This document shows positions 1 to 13,445 of a stretch of 64,000 nt of DNA, piece by piece (position 1 is the stretch's first letter; each line of letters begins with the position of its first letter). The DNA is taken from contig LLEY01000116.1 in the NCBI GenBank assembly GCA_001414485.1, positions 124,001 through 188,000 of the forward strand. The letters are read 5' to 3'. A program made the position numbers and the translations under genes. The notes beneath the pieces are model-generated. The model was not told the origin of the DNA. It did not search any database and was given only the letters and a program-made list of their open reading frames with translations. This DNA comes from Calycina herbarum. Taxonomy: Eukaryota > Ascomycota > Leotiomycetes > Helotiales > Pezizellaceae.

Positions 1-155
1 GACAACAGTACAGCCTGTGTCGAGGGAGCTATGTTCTCCTGGTAGATAGGTTGACCTGGTGAAGAGGAGGGTACAATTCCATCCCGACACCCGCTAATCT
101 GACTGACAAAAGTAACAGTAGGTTTATTGCTGCTGCCCCAAACTCTAAAATACTA

Positions 156-1390
156 ATGCGTTCAGAGACTCCCAAGAAGAAAAGATTGCACAAGAGAAAA
201 TATACCTTTGGTGATGGTTGCAAGTATTCTCGGTCAATATCAGTACTTGGATTCATGCTAACGGCAGCTAATTTGTGGAGCAGGTGGTGCTACTCTTGGA
301 GCACAAATAACTGGGTTTGATGTTATATGGGGCATGGATAGGTCAGTTCCAGATTCTCGAAGCACTATTCCCTATTCTAGTCGTTTCGGGAGTAAGAAGG
401 TACTCTTCTTTACTGCCGAGAAAACTCTTAAAACCTTCTCAAAGAAGTAAACTGACTCCGATATCCCGGGTTCAGCGATCCAAATGCCACTCAGACCTGG
501 GAAATGAACTTCCCACGCGCGATTATCTACAAGGAAACGTCGGAGCAATTCCTCGCTAACAAGACTCGCGACTATAATGTTGACATACTACATCTTTCTC
601 CGCCTTGCCAGTCAGTCTCCAGAAGTAATCTTAACCCTCCAGAAGTTCGAAACAATGGAGGCATGAAAACGTTACGAGATGCTGGGAAGATACTAGACGT
701 GGCAAAGCCTAGGATTGCAGTAATGGAACAGGTACCCAGATTTCAAGATGCATCAAATAAATTGATCGGTATATTTGGTGAGGTTTTGAGCCACTATACG
801 CAACGCGGATACTCAATCACCTGGCGGAACTTAGAAGGTGCCAATTATGGTCTGCCTGCCCTGCTCGAACAGTTCATCCTGCTCGCAGCTGCGTAGGTTC
901 ACCGTCTTATCAAATGTATTGATTGCTAATAAAGACAAGCTCAGGTGAGGTTCTTCCAGACTTCTCATCACTGACACACAGCGGGTTTTCAAGATCCAGA
1001 TACCTGGGACTCCTCCCATTTGTTGCGCCACTGAGCGTTTTAAACTCAATCCCCGCAGACGCCCCTAACAATCGAAATTTTATAAAAACAATAGAGAGCC
1101 CCGAATCGGTTTGGAATCCAAACGAGCTTATGCAGTGTATCATGACCGGCGGTGGGAAGAACTCACGATTTTATGATGGATCACGTATGATGACGCCTCG
1201 GGAAGTGGCTGCTTGTCAAGGGTTTCCTCACCATTACGAGTTCCACGGTGATTATGAGAGGAAACAAATTGGAAACTCGGTAGCGCCAATTTTTGCTAAA
1301 GCCTTATACAACTGTGTGAGGAAGAGCTTGGAGAAATCTGATGCCATGACTGCAGCGGAGCACGACGCCGGGTTTGCACAAAGGAAATAA
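156..1390 (+). CDS. RID/Masc1-like DNA (cytosine-5) methyltransferase, catalytic part (partial or damaged)
   Basis: Three exons read through in frame: 268-341, 476-892 and 940-1390. Introns are 342-475 (GTCAGT..CAG) and 893-939 (GTAGGT..AAG). The product shows C5-methyltransferase motifs in order: motif I (CGAGGATLGAQ), WGMDSDPNATQTWEMNFP, the catalytic SPPCQS loop (motif IV), EQV in place of the usual ENV (motif VI), ANYGLP (motif VIII), ASGEVLPDF, then MTPREVAACQGFP and KQIGNSVAP (motifs IX and X). As I recall the family, an EQx motif VI and a GE-LP segment favour the fungal RID/Masc1 group over DIM-2. Upstream, 156-219 reads KRKYTFGDG, which suits the segment just before motif I, but I find no GT-AG join to 268 that keeps frame. 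A further coding-like stretch, 1384-1512 (EINKYEDRR to a stop), may be a last exon joined by an intron near 1315-1360. RID acts in the nucleus and in Neurospora is required for RIP. This copy is either cut by the window edge or frameshifted. Confidence 0.75.
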
Positions 1391-1512
1391 ACAAATACGA
1401 AGATCGACGGATTGTTAAATCACTGAAGAGCTCGAAAATAGCTACTTCAGTTACTCTAGATATGATAGAAGACCGGATTTTGCATTTAGAAAAGCTCAAG
1501 GAGGAGGATTGA

Positions 1513-4500
1513 TTGTAAAAAACGCTTGTAGAGTGGTAAACAATTCAAATTTTGTCGTGGATACATTATTCACTCTGTGAGCCATAGGCACTTTGCAAAC
1601 TCAATCGCCAATATTTAATTGCTACCACTAATGGAATCCATCAGTGACAACACCAACTCCCCAAAGAGAACTACAAATATTTCGACCTAGACATCTAAGC
1701 ATCAACCCTCGACTCCGAAGCTCTTATCACTCTGTGTCATAAACACCAAAGATCAGAAGACCTCCCATCCCAACCCTACAAGAATCATACTACTCTCGCG
1801 TGATCAATACCATCGGCAAAACTTAATGGGTGACGGCTGAAAGGTGGCAGATGCTCGGAAAAGCGATGTGCAACAAAACTACTTCCTGCATATGAAAACC
1901 AAGGAAGACTTTCTTTGCCTCATCTCCACAATAATATCAGATATATATTTCTCTAGGTGGCCGAGGCATACAAACACATTTTGATAAACATAGAAAATAG
2001 AATTTATCACACTTGAGATTTATCACAAGATCTTATGTCCAAGTGCCCGGAAAGAGGTGAGAGATTCAACTATACACATCCATGGTTCTACACCATAGTT
2101 GTGAAAATCATAAAATCTGCTTTTGGAAATTTCCGTAAGTGAAAATCAGTGTTCGACAGAAACAGCATGAGACGGTAGCGAAAATCCCCACGAGAGGATC
2201 GTAGCCAAGAGGAGTCGGTTGAGGCTCAAGCAATATCGGCCTAGGCATATTGATGAATCCTTTCCAGCGAAGCTTCGATTCTAATCTACCAAGTACGAGG
2301 AGGAACGACGAGAGTCTTGGTTATATATCACGTGATACAACAAGCACGTGATGAGAAGGGTTTTACAGCCAAGTCGCTGAAGAGAGAAACTTCTCTCTTG
2401 CTTCTAGACTCCATGAAATATTGGAAAATAAATAAAACCTACAAACTCAGATGACCTCGTGCTTCCCAATCGATTCCTATTTCGGAAATCCCTTGGAAGA
2501 TTCCACGAGTGTGGCTGTGCTAGGGTGCCACGTTCCTGCAAGATTATCAATCCGCTCAAGATTTTCCCCGAGTTGTTGATTTGCAGGAAGAGCGACGATC
2601 AATGAAGTCAGTGGCCAAAATACGAACAATTGTTCGACTTCCAAAAGCACCAACTAGCGGGGAATACAAGGCAACCACATATGAACCGGGTGACGCGATT
2701 TACTAGACTGGGAAGCAGGACCACTCACTCCACTAGAGAAAGACCAGGGGGTTGGCTCCAGCAAATGACTCCTTTTCGTCTTTCACCTGTTCAAGAATAG
2801 GGCCATGCATCAACTCACCGCTTCCGCGCAGATCCATTCGCATGATAATGGAACATAACTTGCGTTCCGGGTAAAAGAAATCCGGGAAAAATCTGTAATT
2901 TCGCAAGAGTTACAAATGCAAAAAATTTGGTAGCAAAACCGCTACTTAGTGACTTGGGTGTGGGGAACGATATGCAGTGATCACTCACCGAGTAGCCTCA
3001 GCTGCAGGGTAACGCGGTTAAGCGATAAGCGATTTGAACCAGTAAGTTGCATCGACGACGCATGCGGTTACACTCCGTTGGCACATCGATGCTGATGGAG
3101 GCCTGGGAAAGATCATACTCGGCATGTTTTGATGATTGTGCCTCTTTTTTTGGATTTCCCCCCTTTTTCTCTTTCATTCGACCGCTCCGGATTCGAGATT
3201 GCCCCGGTGTTCCGCCCGGCCTATCAGGACCCCCCAATTGTGTGTAACCGCCGCCAATGGGACTTGGTGTAGAAATAGAAATCGTCTCTGGTGTTGTTGT
3301 ACCGAATTTACTACAGAGTATGGATGCCAAGGGTGTTGTTAGTCCAACATAAACGAAATTGGGTATCTCGACCTTGTCGTGGACCTAGGTGGCCGTTTTC
3401 GAGACCTTCAGGAGCCTCAGCCCATCTGGTGGTATATACAGTGTTCCCAATAGAACATTGTTTGGAACGTTCGGTGCAGGCTGACCCTTCTATTGGGTGC
3501 AGAAATTCATCTATCAACGGCTTCTGACGTGCTGAGCATTTTGATATGTTTCGAGACACCCATCCTGTGAGGGCGCAACTCAATCAAAATCCATCTAAAA
3601 GGATGCTCATACTAATAGTGCTCCCAGTTCTATTCGTATTGAAATCCATTCTGGGTTGCCGATATCTCTCCCCATGACCACGGAAGCATCCGGGAGGGCA
3701 CATCTTCTTCACCTTTTTGGGCGGCTTCTGTAGGACGAGATATGTACGGAAAACACGGGGAACACATGGAAGAAAAGGCGTCGGGGGAGGCTGTCCCTGA
3801 TCCTGCCGCCGTTGGGTGGCCCTGCGCCGTTGGAGTATTCCATGGTTTTGTTTCTGGTTTTTGCTTCCTACAGTGTTTTGTTTGCTGATTGGGGTTGGCG
3901 ACATGGCAGTGGAAGATGGAGGAGGGTGGCTGGTGGTTTAGGACCTCATGCGCGAGCGGTCGGGGTGCGGATGGCCTGGAGGGGCTTCCACGTTTCATCA
4001 GACGCAATCGCAGGGAGGAAAAGGTCTGGCGACAGCTGGCAGGATGAGTGGCGTGGTAAGCGTGTGGCATGGGCAAATGGGCATGGGTGGCATGGATGTA
4101 TCGCGGTATACGGTAGCTCGATTGTGAGTGGTGTTGTCGATTGAAGAGAGAGTTATAATGTGATGATGTCGAAATACCCTCAAGGGCCCCTTTTAGAGTG
4201 GGAGGAGCCCCTTTTGGGGAAGCGACTCCGCGATAAAGAATGTGGATGGGTACGAGAAGCGAGGACGGAGGCTTATCATAAAAGAAAAAAATGTCAGCGG
4301 CCGCCCACCCGATATTTGTTGCTGATGCGAACGGAGACATTTGATTGATTGAAAGCTACGAGCGCTTATAGGATCGCGATGGCCAACCTTCTTAGACCTG
4401 GAGCTAAGCTTGGAAAGGGCAGGGGGGACGGCGAATTTGATGCCGCGGACATCACATCGATAGGCCGTAATCAGCGGGTAATCGTCGACGGACCGCAGAT

Positions 4501-6423
4501 CAAGTGAGGTCCCAATTAGGAAATATACGCTTCTTGTATTTTGAGGGAATGAGAGAAACAATTTCAAGAAGAAAACGGCAAATACCGTACATTTAGGTGG
4601 GTGTTAATCATAGGGGGTAGATCTTTTCAAGTGCCGACGCGCCGTTGAATTACCAACTATGCAATAGCTGGCACCACGTTGTTTACCTTGACAGAAATAT
4701 ATCCAACTGAGGTTCAGGTTGGTGCAATTTAACAATTATATCTCCGGGGAAGAGGGAGTTTAAAAGCTCTCTACCCAGCTTCTGCACTAGCTCTGTTACT
4801 CTATTGGCCCAAAACAACTTGGCGACCCACCCCCTTCGCTTGAGGTTAGCAGCACCTGCACTTGTCGATCCTAAAGAAAATCTATTATCAGCAACATTTT
4901 TTACCTAGGACTAGGCCAACCGCAGCATATCTCTGCGCTTCCGCTCTACACCTCACGCTAATGCAACACATGTCAGTCTCTAGGTTACGGACGTAGACTA
5001 ACTACGGCTTATTACAGGAGCACCAATCATGGAAGATATTGAGCTCTCAGATTGATCTCCTTCCCTACTGTACCCAGCGGGCTGTTTTCCCCAACCAGCA
5101 TCCATCCACCCATGCGGTTCTTGACGATCGAATCAAGCTCCGCCCACCAGATGATGGCCACGGCCCTGACCACGAACCGTCATGGCGCTTGAATCGAATC
5201 GGCGCTTCAAGTCAATCGTCTGCAGCTTCATTAAGGTTCCTACACCCCGGTCCTTACTCTTCTTTGCTGCTCCACTTGTTTTCGGTTCCAACACGGAGCC
5301 TCTGTGCCTCTGTGCCACTGTGTTTCTGTGTTTCTGTGCCTCTTTTTTCTGGGTCTCTCTTCCTCAGACCCCTCCTTGGTGCCAATCCCTGCTATAATGG
5401 CTTCTGTGCCCCCCCAGCTTCATCTTCCGTCGACAGCTGCTCCTCAGTCGAGTCCTTGACTGCCCCTCCCCGTTGCCAGGTGGCAGATGCGTGTGAGTGT
5501 TGCTGCTTGCAGCTCTTGGAACTCAGAGCACCGGCCACCTGAGTATCCTTCGTACGCGGAGTCACTCGGAGTGCTTCCCGTAGGACATCGAGTACCGATT
5601 TGCAGGATCGTCACGGTGGGTGTACTGCTACTCCGTACTACTAGCCTAGCCTAGCGAGCTATAGCCCTACGTGACGGTCCTGCCCGCACTGCCCAGAACC
5701 CCTCGAGGGAGATGAGTAAGTTAGGCTGACTCCCCATTCTTGGAGCATAGCCAATTTGCTCATCTTCTCTGTACGCAAAACAGCGTTCCAGGCGATGCTG
5801 TTCTGGATGTCAGTGACCATGACCAGCGGCGATACTGCCACAAAGACTGGTTAGAGGGGGGGCAACATCCAGTTCAGCATGAGTGGGTGGGCTGTCAGCA
5901 AAGTAGAAAGGAAATAGCTGCATCCAGTACCTAGATACTACTGTACTACTACCTACTGGATCTGGATAGGGCCATTGATGGCCGACTAGGGATCGTGTTA
6001 AGGAGACCAAGGAATGATTCTGCAGCAATCTCATCCTCATCTCTAGTGTAGCGTTGCTTATCCCACAAGCTGATTGAGAACGCGGAGAAAGAGCACAAAC
6101 TACTTTGAGCTCATGGGCCATGGCATGGCATGGATGGAAAAGAACCAGCCAGGGGGGAACTGCAAGTCCCATCTCAAGGCTGAGAACCAACGCCCGTGCA
6201 TGGGAGTCAACATGCTAAACCCAAAGGGGGCACATGGGCACTGCGTTGGGGGAGGTGCAGGGCAGGCGGCAGGATGAGCCCCTAGAGGTATATCATCTCA
6301 GGCCCTGGTACACAGGATTATTCAGAGCAGTCAAACCAGAGCACGTTACTTCTCCTTCATCTCCTGGCGATAATCCGGAAATCCGTATAATACCTTCACC
6401 TCCCACCCACCACCAACAACACA
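1513..6423. other. Gene-poor stretch upstream of the bZIP gene
   Basis: I find no gene that I can support here. Composition is balanced, with no sign of the CpA loss seen on the right of the window. Open frames at 3630-4340 (-), 4193-4567 (-), 3812-4144 (+) and 5039-5542 (+) are rich in Pro, His, Ser or low-complexity residues and show no domain. The last 300 bases before 6424 are pyrimidine-rich and end in a CAACACA leader, so they probably hold the promoter and 5' UTR of the bZIP gene. Confidence 0.5.
5301..5346 (+). repeat. Short imperfect tandem repeat (TCTGTGYY-like units)
   Basis: About five units of the form tctgtgcc or tctgtgtt run in a row and end in a T tract. It lies in non-coding sequence and looks like a degenerate minisatellite. 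Confidence 0.6.
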
Positions 6424-6486
6424 ATGACCCATACTGTAGTCATCAGACATTTCAATCAATATCCCATCAAAGGCAAATCCTACACC

Positions 6487-7750
6487 ATGGACTCTGCAGC
6501 AGACAAAGAAGAACGCAAGCGCGAGGTATGCTCTCCTGCCTAGACTTAAGTGACACTTGACGTTCGTACTGACATATTTCCCCGCTTAGTACAACAGACT
6601 GGCGCAACGTGAATTCCGTATGTTTTTCAACCCCATCTTGTCCCACCTGTGTAATTCTGACTTTTTCTCTCTAGGTCGCCGCAGGAAGGAACATCTCAAG
6701 AATCTCGAGCAGGCCCAAAAGGAGCAGAGCAGCGAGCAGTCGGAAGAAATAGAACGTCTTCGGTATGAAAACGATGAACTCCGTCGAGAGAATGAAGCAC
6801 TTCGTTCTCAAGTGTACGGTCCATCAGGGTCTTCATCTCATGGCTTGTTGTCGGCGCCCGTCAACGTCTCTTCAATGACGAACGATGGTCGATCGTACTC
6901 GCTCTCTCCATCCATTTCAGGCACCTCTATTTCGGGGGCAGGTAGCCCTCCTTCGTCAATAGGTACAGACATGATGCCAATGTCGGCTCTATCTTTAACC
7001 TCATCAATGATGCCTTCGAGCATGCAAGCATACACCGACCCTTCGGCTATGTCATCTCAGCCATATTCTATGGTACATTCGTCCGGAATCCGTCATAATT
7101 CACAAAGCTCACCTGAGTCATCAGGGTTCCGATCTCGATCTGCAGTGGGATCCCATTTTCAGTCTATGAACATGTCTCATTCGATCGAGCATGGCCGCGA
7201 CAACAGAAGACTCAGCTCCCAGCCATCAAAGTACGTAGGAGATACAAACACTCTTATTTACCCATATTAAGATCTGTCCAGTAGTCTCATCGGCCCATAC
7301 GACCGCAACAAGGCGCGAGCAGAGATCAACCAAATATTCCAATCATTATATTCCGATGGGACGATCGCCTCGAATTCGGATAGGCACCTCGCGGTTTTAA
7401 GGGCACTGAGTGACAACTTACCGAGTGTGTTGAAGCCTAGCAAAGCTCAACTAGAAACACCTCACTACTGGGAAATCGACATGATCGCATCACCCACGAT
7501 TCGAGAAAAGCTCTTGACCGTCACGCCAGATGTAGCGGAGAGTTTTATCAGGGAAATTGGACTCACGGGGACGGAGCAGGAGGATATCGGGCAATTGACT
7601 ATATGGGGGGATGATCCACTCAATGAGATGTCTTGGGAATTTTCACAGCAGGTGTTACAACGGTGGGGATGGTTACTTGGTCGAGACTGGGTCAACAGGG
7701 CAAACCTTTGGAGACGACAGAGAGGGGCGGCTCTTCTACCAGAATGGTGA
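6487..7750 (+). CDS. bZIP transcription factor with C-terminal DUF3425 domain
   Basis: Exons are 6487-6525, 6590-6617, 6675-7230 and 7282-7750. The three introns (64, 57 and 51 nt) all have GT-AG ends, and the 363-aa frame closes on TGA. Residues 14-35 form the basic region with YNRLAQREFRRRRKEH, the N-x2-AQ-x2-FR signature of fungal AP-1/Yap-like bZIPs, split over three exons. A leucine-zipper coiled coil follows (LEQ, LRYENDELRRENEAL). The middle is rich in Ser, Met and Pro. The last 150 residues match DUF3425 in layout, with HYWEIDMIASPTIREKLL, then RWGWLLG and WRRQRGAALLPEW at the end. It is expected to be a nuclear, sequence-specific regulator; its targets cannot be told. An in-frame ATG at 6424 in a good context (ACAATGA) would add 21 residues. 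I prefer 6487 because the added stretch shows no conserved feature, but the choice is open. Confidence 0.87.
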
Positions 7751-10700
7751 ACGAATTATGACTGTTTTTCTTATTGGAGCATGGGCTGCATAACAATTGG
7801 AAATACCAAAAGGGCAACATGGCACTGGGCAGCATAGCGAGGCGTTATTTTGATTGAAGGGAGTTTCAGGAGACGAAGAACAGTAGTCAACACTGCGTAT
7901 TCATTTTGGATGTTTGGGGTAGTGAACATTTTTCATGCGGAGTACATAGCATTTGTTACCACCTTATCAGTTACACGGACTTTATTTGATGTCTCCAAGT
8001 GTTTCCAAGCGAGCTACTATTCCCCGCGAATCTCTTGAGAAGCTAATCCAGGCAGATAAATCCATCCTCGTCTCATCTCATGCTACATAGATCCATGACG
8101 TAGGTGCAAATTTCATGGCATTTACACTATTGCATTTCCCTGCGATTATCTAGCCCGTGCTTCTGGATGGCACCTAATCCCAAAGGTGCCAAGTGCCACA
8201 CTAGGTGCCACGGGTTTCTGACAAGAAACCCACAATTCGTCTCAAGGAAATTTGCATCCATGAAACTAACTTTCCACACTACTGTGCTTGTGATCGGCCG
8301 AGCAGTTTAAACCCAAACCGTTCGAAATACTGTACCGCCAAGTCGGGAAGGCACCCGTCAATTAGGTACCACCATATGACGGTTTCAAACTACTTGCACC
8401 CTTTTCCTGGGACGTTTAAACTTTGAGTCTAGATTTCTAGGTACCTTAGTTTGAGGTTTGAATGACTTAAGTTTTTTCTAACCCCCCCACCACCTAGAAA
8501 CCGCCTTGCTGACCTAAACCAAGCGGAAACTGGTGCCGGCCTGGCTTGTATGGGAATGGATGGCAGAACTAAGATTGGGTAGAGGAGGGAAAGGTTTGAT
8601 GGGAATACCTATCACCGCAGCCTTTACACGGGAAGAGCCACGTTGCAAGATGTGTGAGACATTTTGGAGGTATTGACACACTTCTCTGCTTGAGTTCTGT
8701 TGCCGCGGTGCTCATACATAGCAAGACGGCGGTGTTGTGTTGTTAACGACGCCTTTCTCATAGCATTGACATGCTAGGGATAAGAGGCTTGAAGATATCA
8801 GTTGCGTAGCCACAATCTCTGCCGTAGTTCTCATACTACCTCGCCTCGCGTAGATTTTTTGGTCGGCTATTGTTACTTGGGGATTTACCAGTGCGTTGAA
8901 AAGACGTCCAGAAGATCTTACAGAAGGTAGGCTATGTTGTGCAACAGAAGAACCACCCACAATGTTCGGCATCCTATTTGATAGCGGTTCCTTCTGTCAC
9001 AGTCACATTTAAAATGACGTTTCGATCGATGCTACATATAGGAACAATTTTTTAAACTTTTTCCGGCCTTGGGATTCGGTCTTAAGGCTATCATTGTTAA
9101 ATAATATGTGTGTGGGTATGGTTGGAATACCAAGTACACCTGAATATTGAACCGATAAGGTCGGCATAACTTCCATGCATATAGAGCTTAACTTCTACAT
9201 GTTTCAGAATGTTGATATCTGTGTTACATGAACAGTGACAAATAAAAAATAATGGGTTGCACTATGCAACCACACTTGCAGTTCATCTCAGCTGCTTGCG
9301 AATCTTTCATAATCCCCGCACCCTACCATCCACATGTTCCTCCAAAAAGACGAATATAATTAAACAAAAAAGGGAAGACATTACGAAAAAAGCTGAAATC
9401 CTCACCAACACTCACTACCTTCTTTCCACACCGCCTGCACTAGAACAACAAACATATCTACTTGTTGGGAGTACGCAATTTACCCTTACTCACACGCTCC
9501 TATCAATCATCTTCAAACACCAGAAGCAGACCAGCGCCCCGACCCCAACAATACTTAACATTCTGGCTTGGAAACCAAAAAGATGGGCCAACCATTGCCG
9601 CTCGGCTGAATCGGCCAAATCTCAGTAAGTATCCTCTAGGTTAATGATCCTTCCAACCCCCGCCTCCCACGCGCCCACAAGCCTCCCAACAACCTCTCCC
9701 CCGCTCATGAAACCACACATGAAGATGTCCTACCTCTCACCACGAGCTGTTCGTATCGGCAAGAAACATGGCAACCAACAAGAAGGGATCAAGACCAACA
9801 TCTCCTCTCCTCCAAAACATATCCCTGCGTCTGCCACCTGGTTTTTATACTACCCATATGCATAGGGATTACCTAGGCGTTCTGCATACAGCAAGCCTCA
9901 AAATCGTTGAAAGATGAAACAAATGCCTCCCCTTCCATCCATCACAACACATTTATCGCCCACCCTATCAAAAAACAGAACAACCCGCTGTCAACACCCA
10001 TTCCAATTCTTCCCACTGGAAAAGCCTGCCTACCAGCCCCCGCCTCCTCTCTCGGATAATTGCGCCAGAGAAAGTGGGATCGTCCGTCCGCCATGTGGCC
10101 CAAGGCGAAATAAGCAAGAGCAAATCATCAACTGCACGAACGAGCCTTGTCCAAGAAAGATATAAAGCCAACAAGATAATGAACAAGTGGGTGTAATCCC
10201 AATGACCCTAGTAACCTATCCAAGACCGAATATTCTTCGGCGGTAACCCCAATGCCGGCCCACAGCATGCGCTCGCCCTCCCATGCTTTCCATGAGGAAT
10301 CTTGGTTAAAGACATCCATGGAAACCACGAGGGTGCGGTACTATACCCGAATCAGGGTATTCTAGAAGGCGCAGGAAAGAGGGAAAAAGAGTGGTGAAAA
10401 TCCGACCCGCCGTTCCATTTGTTTGGCTTTGTATGTCAAAAAGTACACCCTGTCCGACGAGCAGAAAATGATAACCGACAACCGACAACGGAATAACGAG
10501 ATTAAACTGTTGGTTGCGAGGCTTCCTTTCCACGTGTTATCCCAAGTACATGCGGGCCTTGTGGAATCTTTACGCGGATTACGAAGGGAAGTGGTGATGA
10601 TGCAATGAGGGTGGTGGTGTCTATCGCGTGTTTATTTGAGGACAGCGCACCACAACTTGGTCTCTTGTTTCGTTTCGTCTGGCGAATCCCCCGCTTCTTG

Positions 10701-12700
10701 GAGATGATCAGCGACATGGGTTTCAACCAATGGAAGATCGCGACGCCACCACCTCTCTTTTTTTCACTTGGTTTCTTAAACGGTCTATAAATAGAATAAG
10801 CATGAGCCACGTGAGGCTGTGTGTGGTGGGGGAAACAGTGACCTGCCAGTGCCACTTCCTTGATGATGTAACTCTTCCGCTTTTACGAATTTTAGATCGG
10901 GGATGATGATAATATTTTTTGATGCCGTGGAATTAAGAAAATGTTTTGGAATGTCGGGAAGCCTCGAGGGGTTGGAGGTGAAAGGGGTGTTGGCGGATAA
11001 GCGAGGTGGATCTTTGGGGGACACCGAGTACGAATTTTGGTTACATCTCCGCCTCTTTCAGCCCAGTTTTTTCTCCAGAAGGTGGGATGGTTGTTTTGGT
11101 GGGAAGTACAGCATCATGAAATTGGATGGAAAGATCACTGATTGTCTAAATTAGGAAAGAGAGGTGCCTGTCATCGAATTGCAAGTGGATGGAGGGATGA
11201 ACCATCAGCGCGGGATACATATTAGGAAAAAAGGCGGTACGGAAGATCTTCCAAAAGAATTATAAGTTTGAGGCAACTGTACTCGATGCGCTCAGGCAAT
11301 TTTGCAATTGTGTTAGGTATAGAAAAAGCGTAAGCACTTTCTAAAAATTAGAATTTAGAGCTCCAGGCTGTATCAACTTAAATCTATTCACGATTTTAGA
11401 CACTCACGTTGCGAAGTGCGTTCTTGGCCATAAAGTGAAAGGGCTGCGATATTCATCATTTATCTTAAAAGAGTGATTCGAGGAATTAGTCTCAAAGCAA
11501 GGAGCCATTGTCCAAAAGTATATAATTTTAAGATTTCTAGAATGACACCATCGAAAGCTTTTTATATCCAAATTGGGAGTCTATCGCGAGCCTGTTTCGC
11601 ATCATTCAGGAAGTCCCTGACTAGTTTCCAAATGGAACGTTACCATCAAGCCTCGCACCAGCTACAATTTTTCCTACAGGCTACATCAAGTGAGGCATCT
11701 CCTTATTTCATTTCAGGAGAATGCGAGAAGCGCAAGTAAGCATCGTATTCTGATATCTTTGGTCCACACCCTGGTCCAATCTCGCACACCGACCAATAAC
11801 CTGTGTGTAGCATGAGGAGAAGCTTCATCACTTCATTGGGCAAGTAATGAGGGATTTTTATAGACGCCTAGAGATAATTCTCGTTGATATGAGGAATCGC
11901 ACACCGACTATGAGATTATGCAGAACAATAAGAGAAGTTTCACCGCTTCTTCAGGCAACGAGCGTTACTGGTAGAAGCCTAGATGAAATTCGAACTGCGA
12001 TGGAGAGATTGCGAGGGATAACCTCGCGTTTAGGATGAAACGGTAATGGACTTTCGCACATGACTTGGAGCGTGACACAAGGAGTGACTCCGTAACTTTA
12101 ATTTCACAACACAGAATTTGAACTCCCCCTCAAATATGTAATCGTCTAGCACAAGGATTCTTTAATGTTCAAAGCAATAGGCCACATTTGAAGGAAATGT
12201 TTCTCTGCGCTTTAGATTTTGGGATTCGGGTCACCTTCCTTCACTGACACGTTGAGACAAGCGATGAGATTCTAACCACCCCCAAGTCCCAAATTTACAT
12301 GATCAGGTGAAATAATGTCGATTAGACTCCTTCTCATCAGGGACCTCAATTTTGTCTTTCTACTCGAGACGAAATATGAGTTCAATGCATGCTACAAAGT
12401 AACTGATCCAAGTCTGAGTATTTGAGTCCGGTAATCTTGCATTTCCCCAGGAAAAACAACAAAATCCGCTGAAGAGAGTTCCAGAGCACTCATGAAATGT
12501 TTTGGTCCCAGTTTTCGCTGATTCATAAAAATGCTTTGTCTTGATATCTTCATTACACCAAGTATTGAACAGGCACCCACGTCTGTTCCTATCATGTCTG
12601 TCTCTGGGGCATGTATGAGAGATCGTCTCTCCATATCCAGCCTTAATCTCAAGTAGAAGCATATCAAACAATTACACTTCAACCCTGCACGGATCTTTCA
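7751..12700. other. Gene-poor stretch between the bZIP gene and the relic region
   Basis: No recognisable domain is seen on either strand. Small frames at 8712-8972 (-), 10502-10855 (-), 11473-11739 (+) and 12392-12682 (-) show no family features. A TATAAATAG box lies at about 10786 on the plus strand, with CACGTG shortly after, but no open frame of note follows. Base composition is normal throughout. Confidence 0.5.
9400..9640 (+). promoter_or_regulatory. Possible transcript leader with splice donor but no long ORF
   Basis: A long A- and C-rich, G-poor stretch resembles fungal 5' UTRs. It leads to AAAAAGATGGG at about 9580. The ATG opens a frame of only eight codons (MGQPLPLG) before TGA. 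A consensus donor, CTCA-GTAAGT, follows at about 9625. No downstream exon with clear coding character was found. It could be the start of a non-coding RNA, a short uORF, or a decayed gene. Confidence 0.25.
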
Positions 12701-12724
12701 CCAAGCTAATAATTTCATAACTGC

Positions 12725-13290
12725 AAGTACTTTTCAACAGCAGTAAGAAATTCGACAAGAGCACGCATATTCAGGAACTTGCATCAATACTACCAACAAT
12801 ACTTTAGCTCAAATATGTGATACCTTGTTCTCACTTTGACGTCGCCAGAAAAGAAAAGGCTCAAGAATTCGTGTGGTCACTGTGTCGTCCACATCAAACT
12901 CGACCAGGAACGGTAACCTGTCACCAACGATCTCAAAGTCAAAAACTCTGCTTTGTTGGACTTTGAAAAAGCGGGTTTGACCGAATCTTCCTCTCGAGAG
13001 TATAGCCATTCGTAATATTCCGCTGTGATTCTCTCATCTGGGGGGTCAGGACCGAAGTAAGCTTCGAACCTCTAGATAAACAGGTTGTCAGGCCATAGTG
13101 AATGAAGTTACAAATGAAGGTTTCTTTTTCTGTGCTACTCTTTTTAGAAGGATTCAATCAATGGGAATTTGAGGTGACAAATTTTCACGATTGGAATTGA
13201 AGATTTCGACAGCATCTCGTGAATCGCCACTATAAGTAATCATCATCAATACATAGTGTTCCCATTTGATGTTGTGGTTTTTGATAAGTG
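12725..13290 (-). pseudogene. Relic of an unknown protein gene, copy 1
   Basis: The minus strand carries broken coding-like pieces. One reads RFEAYFGPDPPDERITAEYY (13015-13073); another, near the 3' end at about 12725-12770, reads ALVEFLTAVEKYL. Both have counterparts in the next relic (13446-13840). Stops and frame changes separate the pieces, so I call it a pseudogene, though a multi-intron gene is possible. I do not recognise the family. Confidence 0.35.
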
Positions 13291-13445
13291 CTCTACTCTC
13301 TTACATGTCAAGATTACGCTTAAGCAGTCAAAAAGAGGTACTTTCTTGGCCAGTACTTCAACTTTTCTTTGGAATAAAACCAATTCAGACGATTTCAAGT
13401 TTTATATAGCTATCCCACTTCTGTCCTCATATTTTGCCACGAAGC

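Noticed and set aside
3630..4340. 236-codon minus-strand frame
   Set aside because: Composition (Pro, His, Ser), lack of any domain, and overlapping frames on the other strand suggest chance in a GC-rich stretch.
5039..5542. 167-codon plus-strand frame
   Set aside because: Much of it is coded by a short tandem repeat, with runs of Ser, Leu, Cys and Val, and no start or splice context or domain.
9257..10165. Several plus-strand frames in C-rich DNA
   Set aside because: They are Pro-, Thr- and His-rich, which follows from base composition; no family feature is visible.
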